64,000 bases of DNA from Ooceraea biroi (taxonomy: Eukaryota > Arthropoda > Insecta > Hymenoptera > Formicidae). The translations under genes and the position numbers were made by a program. The notes below the pieces were generated by a model that was given only the letters and a program-made list of their open reading frames with translations, had not been told where the DNA came from and made no database searches. Of the stretch, positions 62,562 through 64,000 are shown piece after piece. The stretch's first letter is position 1. Each line of letters begins with the position of its first letter. The stretch spans positions 16,378,663 to 16,442,662 of the forward strand of contig NC_039509.1 in NCBI RefSeq assembly GCF_003672135.1. Reading direction: 5' to 3'.

Positions 62562-63415
62562 TTAACACACAATCTGTATATAGTTTTTATTAATTACTCA
62601 CTTGTAAAAATTAAGTTTGTCATGGATTGGAATAGAAGCTACTGTAATTTACTAACACTGATATTATTACATATGTGATTAAAGAAAGAATATAGCCTCT
62701 TACAGGCAAATTTTACAGTCATCTGTCAATCTCTTTTGTAATACTCGTACTGTAATCGCTAATGATTAATTATTATTGAATGACTAGTTATTAGATAGTC
62801 GCAAAGATTTAACGATATATTAATGATCAATCTATATATTTTCACATTTTTCTACGAATAAATTAGCGTATAAATTTAACCTCCACATCTGTTTTTATTT
62901 GTACATGAGAGACAAATTGGAAGCAGCAAAGAGATGACCAATTGTTTTTAGTTACCTAGCCAATCTGTTTACTTATCATTGAAGAAGCTGAATCGTGGTA
63001 GCAACAGAAATCTCTGTTTCAAGAATATTGAGTTTGCCATGAAAGAATATTCGAACATTTGCATTCTTTTCAAGGAAAAGGTAATCTACTCCATTTTTCC
63101 ATAACGATATTTCAAGTATTTCTTAGGTACATACAGTGTGTATGTGTTAAATTAATCTAACATGTCCGCACACACATGCGCATTCTAATTCAGTTATTTT
63201 ATCAACAATTCAAACGTATAATATTAATAAAAATGACAAAAATTTTATTTAAAAGAATTGATTCGTCTTGTAAAAACTAATAATTTATAAAAACAGGTTA
63301 ATTGATGAAATTGAATTTGTATATTTTTTAACGTTATTTTACTTTTGATAAAAATTGAATAAAGAGTCAAAAATAAATAAATAATTGTATTTTAAGTAAT
63401 TTGCAGCAGTAAAGC
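62562..63415. other. Intergenic region between SKA1 and the ZAD gene
   Basis: AT-rich, with no exon supported. A TTTGCAG directly before 63406 suggests that the ZAD gene has a 5' UTR intron here. Confidence 0.5.
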
Positions 63416-64000
63416 ATGTTGAAAGCAGACTCCATTAGTACACTGAGTGATCGTGAAGATAATATTGATGATCTGGATGGCTCTCTCCTATGGTCCCAAG
63501 AAGAGGCACTCTCCACCAGTGAAATATTGGAATTACCCATTCAAGATCAAAGAGATAATAGTTTAGCGGTTTTTTGTCGATTATGCGCTGGTCGAACCAA
63601 TAACCCCGTATACATTTATTCTGAACTGGGAGAATCGATGAAACTGGCGCATAAAATGAATACATGTTTAAGCATTAAGGTATAAATAAAATTTTATTAA
63701 GTTAGCAATACATATGTTTAAATATGTGTATCTTATAATTTATTGCAGATTAGAAAAACGGATCCGTTACCAAAGCAGCTTTGCCTGACTTGCGTTGAGA
63801 AGATAAACTGGTGCGACGAGTTTGACACGCAATGTATCAAAGCAGAGGAAACCCTGTTGGCAACGCTAAAGAACAGACAATCCTTCAACTTCTCCCATCA
63901 TGAAAGTCAAGTCTCATCCGATCGGCAGACCTGTCCCTTGTGTACGGAGGGCTGCATGAACACGTGTGAGGACGCGTCTCAGGACGCGAAGATTGCGGAG
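63416..64000 (+). CDS. ZAD-domain zinc-finger protein, N-terminal part; cut by the right edge
   Basis: Arthropod-type transcription factor start. Exon 1 63416-63679 (88 codons), exon 2 from 63749 to the window end, joined at phase 0. After an acidic leader (LSDREDNIDDLDGSLLW) comes the zinc-finger-associated domain, with its first cysteine pair FCRLCAG in exon 1 and the second QLCLTCVEKI in exon 2. A further cysteine group (TCPLCTEGCMNTC) near the edge may start another metal-binding unit. The expected C2H2 fingers lie outside the window, so target genes cannot be inferred. Confidence 0.88.

Overview
The window looks like a piece of an insect nuclear genome, most likely Hymenoptera and probably an ant. 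It is AT-rich, its genes have many short introns (often 60-120 bp), and the predicted proteins resemble insect orthologs in gene content, length and motifs. Species assignment is inference; no database was searched. I joined exons by hand from GT-AG sites, reading phase and family conservation. In the named genes every internal join keeps frame, apart from one apparent GC-AG intron.

Layout: (1) 1-3697, minus: the N-terminal helicase half of Dicer-2, running off the left edge. (2) 5283-6734, plus: DNAJC28. (3) 6897-11215, minus: trifunctional purine enzyme GART, convergent with DNAJC28. (4) 12583-18582, plus: a divergent succinate dehydrogenase iron-sulfur subunit (SdhB-like). Its first intron holds a 3.5-kb nested satellite and its third intron a long-inverted-repeat transposon. 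(5) 19685-21806, minus: checkpoint kinase Chk2. (6) 22-25 kb: orphan exon candidates. (7) 25121-30788, minus: Lis-1, whose short first coding exon lies about 4 kb upstream of the rest. (8) 31-37.5 kb: intergenic, with a CpG-rich block and several foldback elements. (9) 37595-46882: a compact cluster of INIP/SOSS-C and METTL5 (plus), then ALDH7A1 and exportin-6 (minus). (10) 47292-49418: a Penelope-like retroelement with an 18-bp target-site duplication. (11) 51281-53159, minus: a Tret1/GLUT8-type sugar transporter. (12) 53-61 kb: AT-rich intergenic DNA with one TIR element. (13) 61310-62561, plus: SKA1. (14) 63416-64000, plus: the start of a ZAD zinc-finger gene, cut by the right edge.

Most genes are unrelated housekeeping loci: RNA interference, purine synthesis, respiration, DNA damage response, dynein regulation, rRNA methylation, lysine catabolism, actin export and kinetochore function. 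There is no operon. Compactness shows in METTL5 and ALDH7A1, whose stop codons face each other 15 bp apart. The least ordinary features are: the satellite in SdhB-like intron 1, which begins and ends with the same 180-bp TIR-bounded module and sits between two copies of a 6-mer; the Penelope-like insertion with inverted ends carrying a hammerhead-like motif; a clear SKA1 gene in an insect; and several near-perfect foldback elements.
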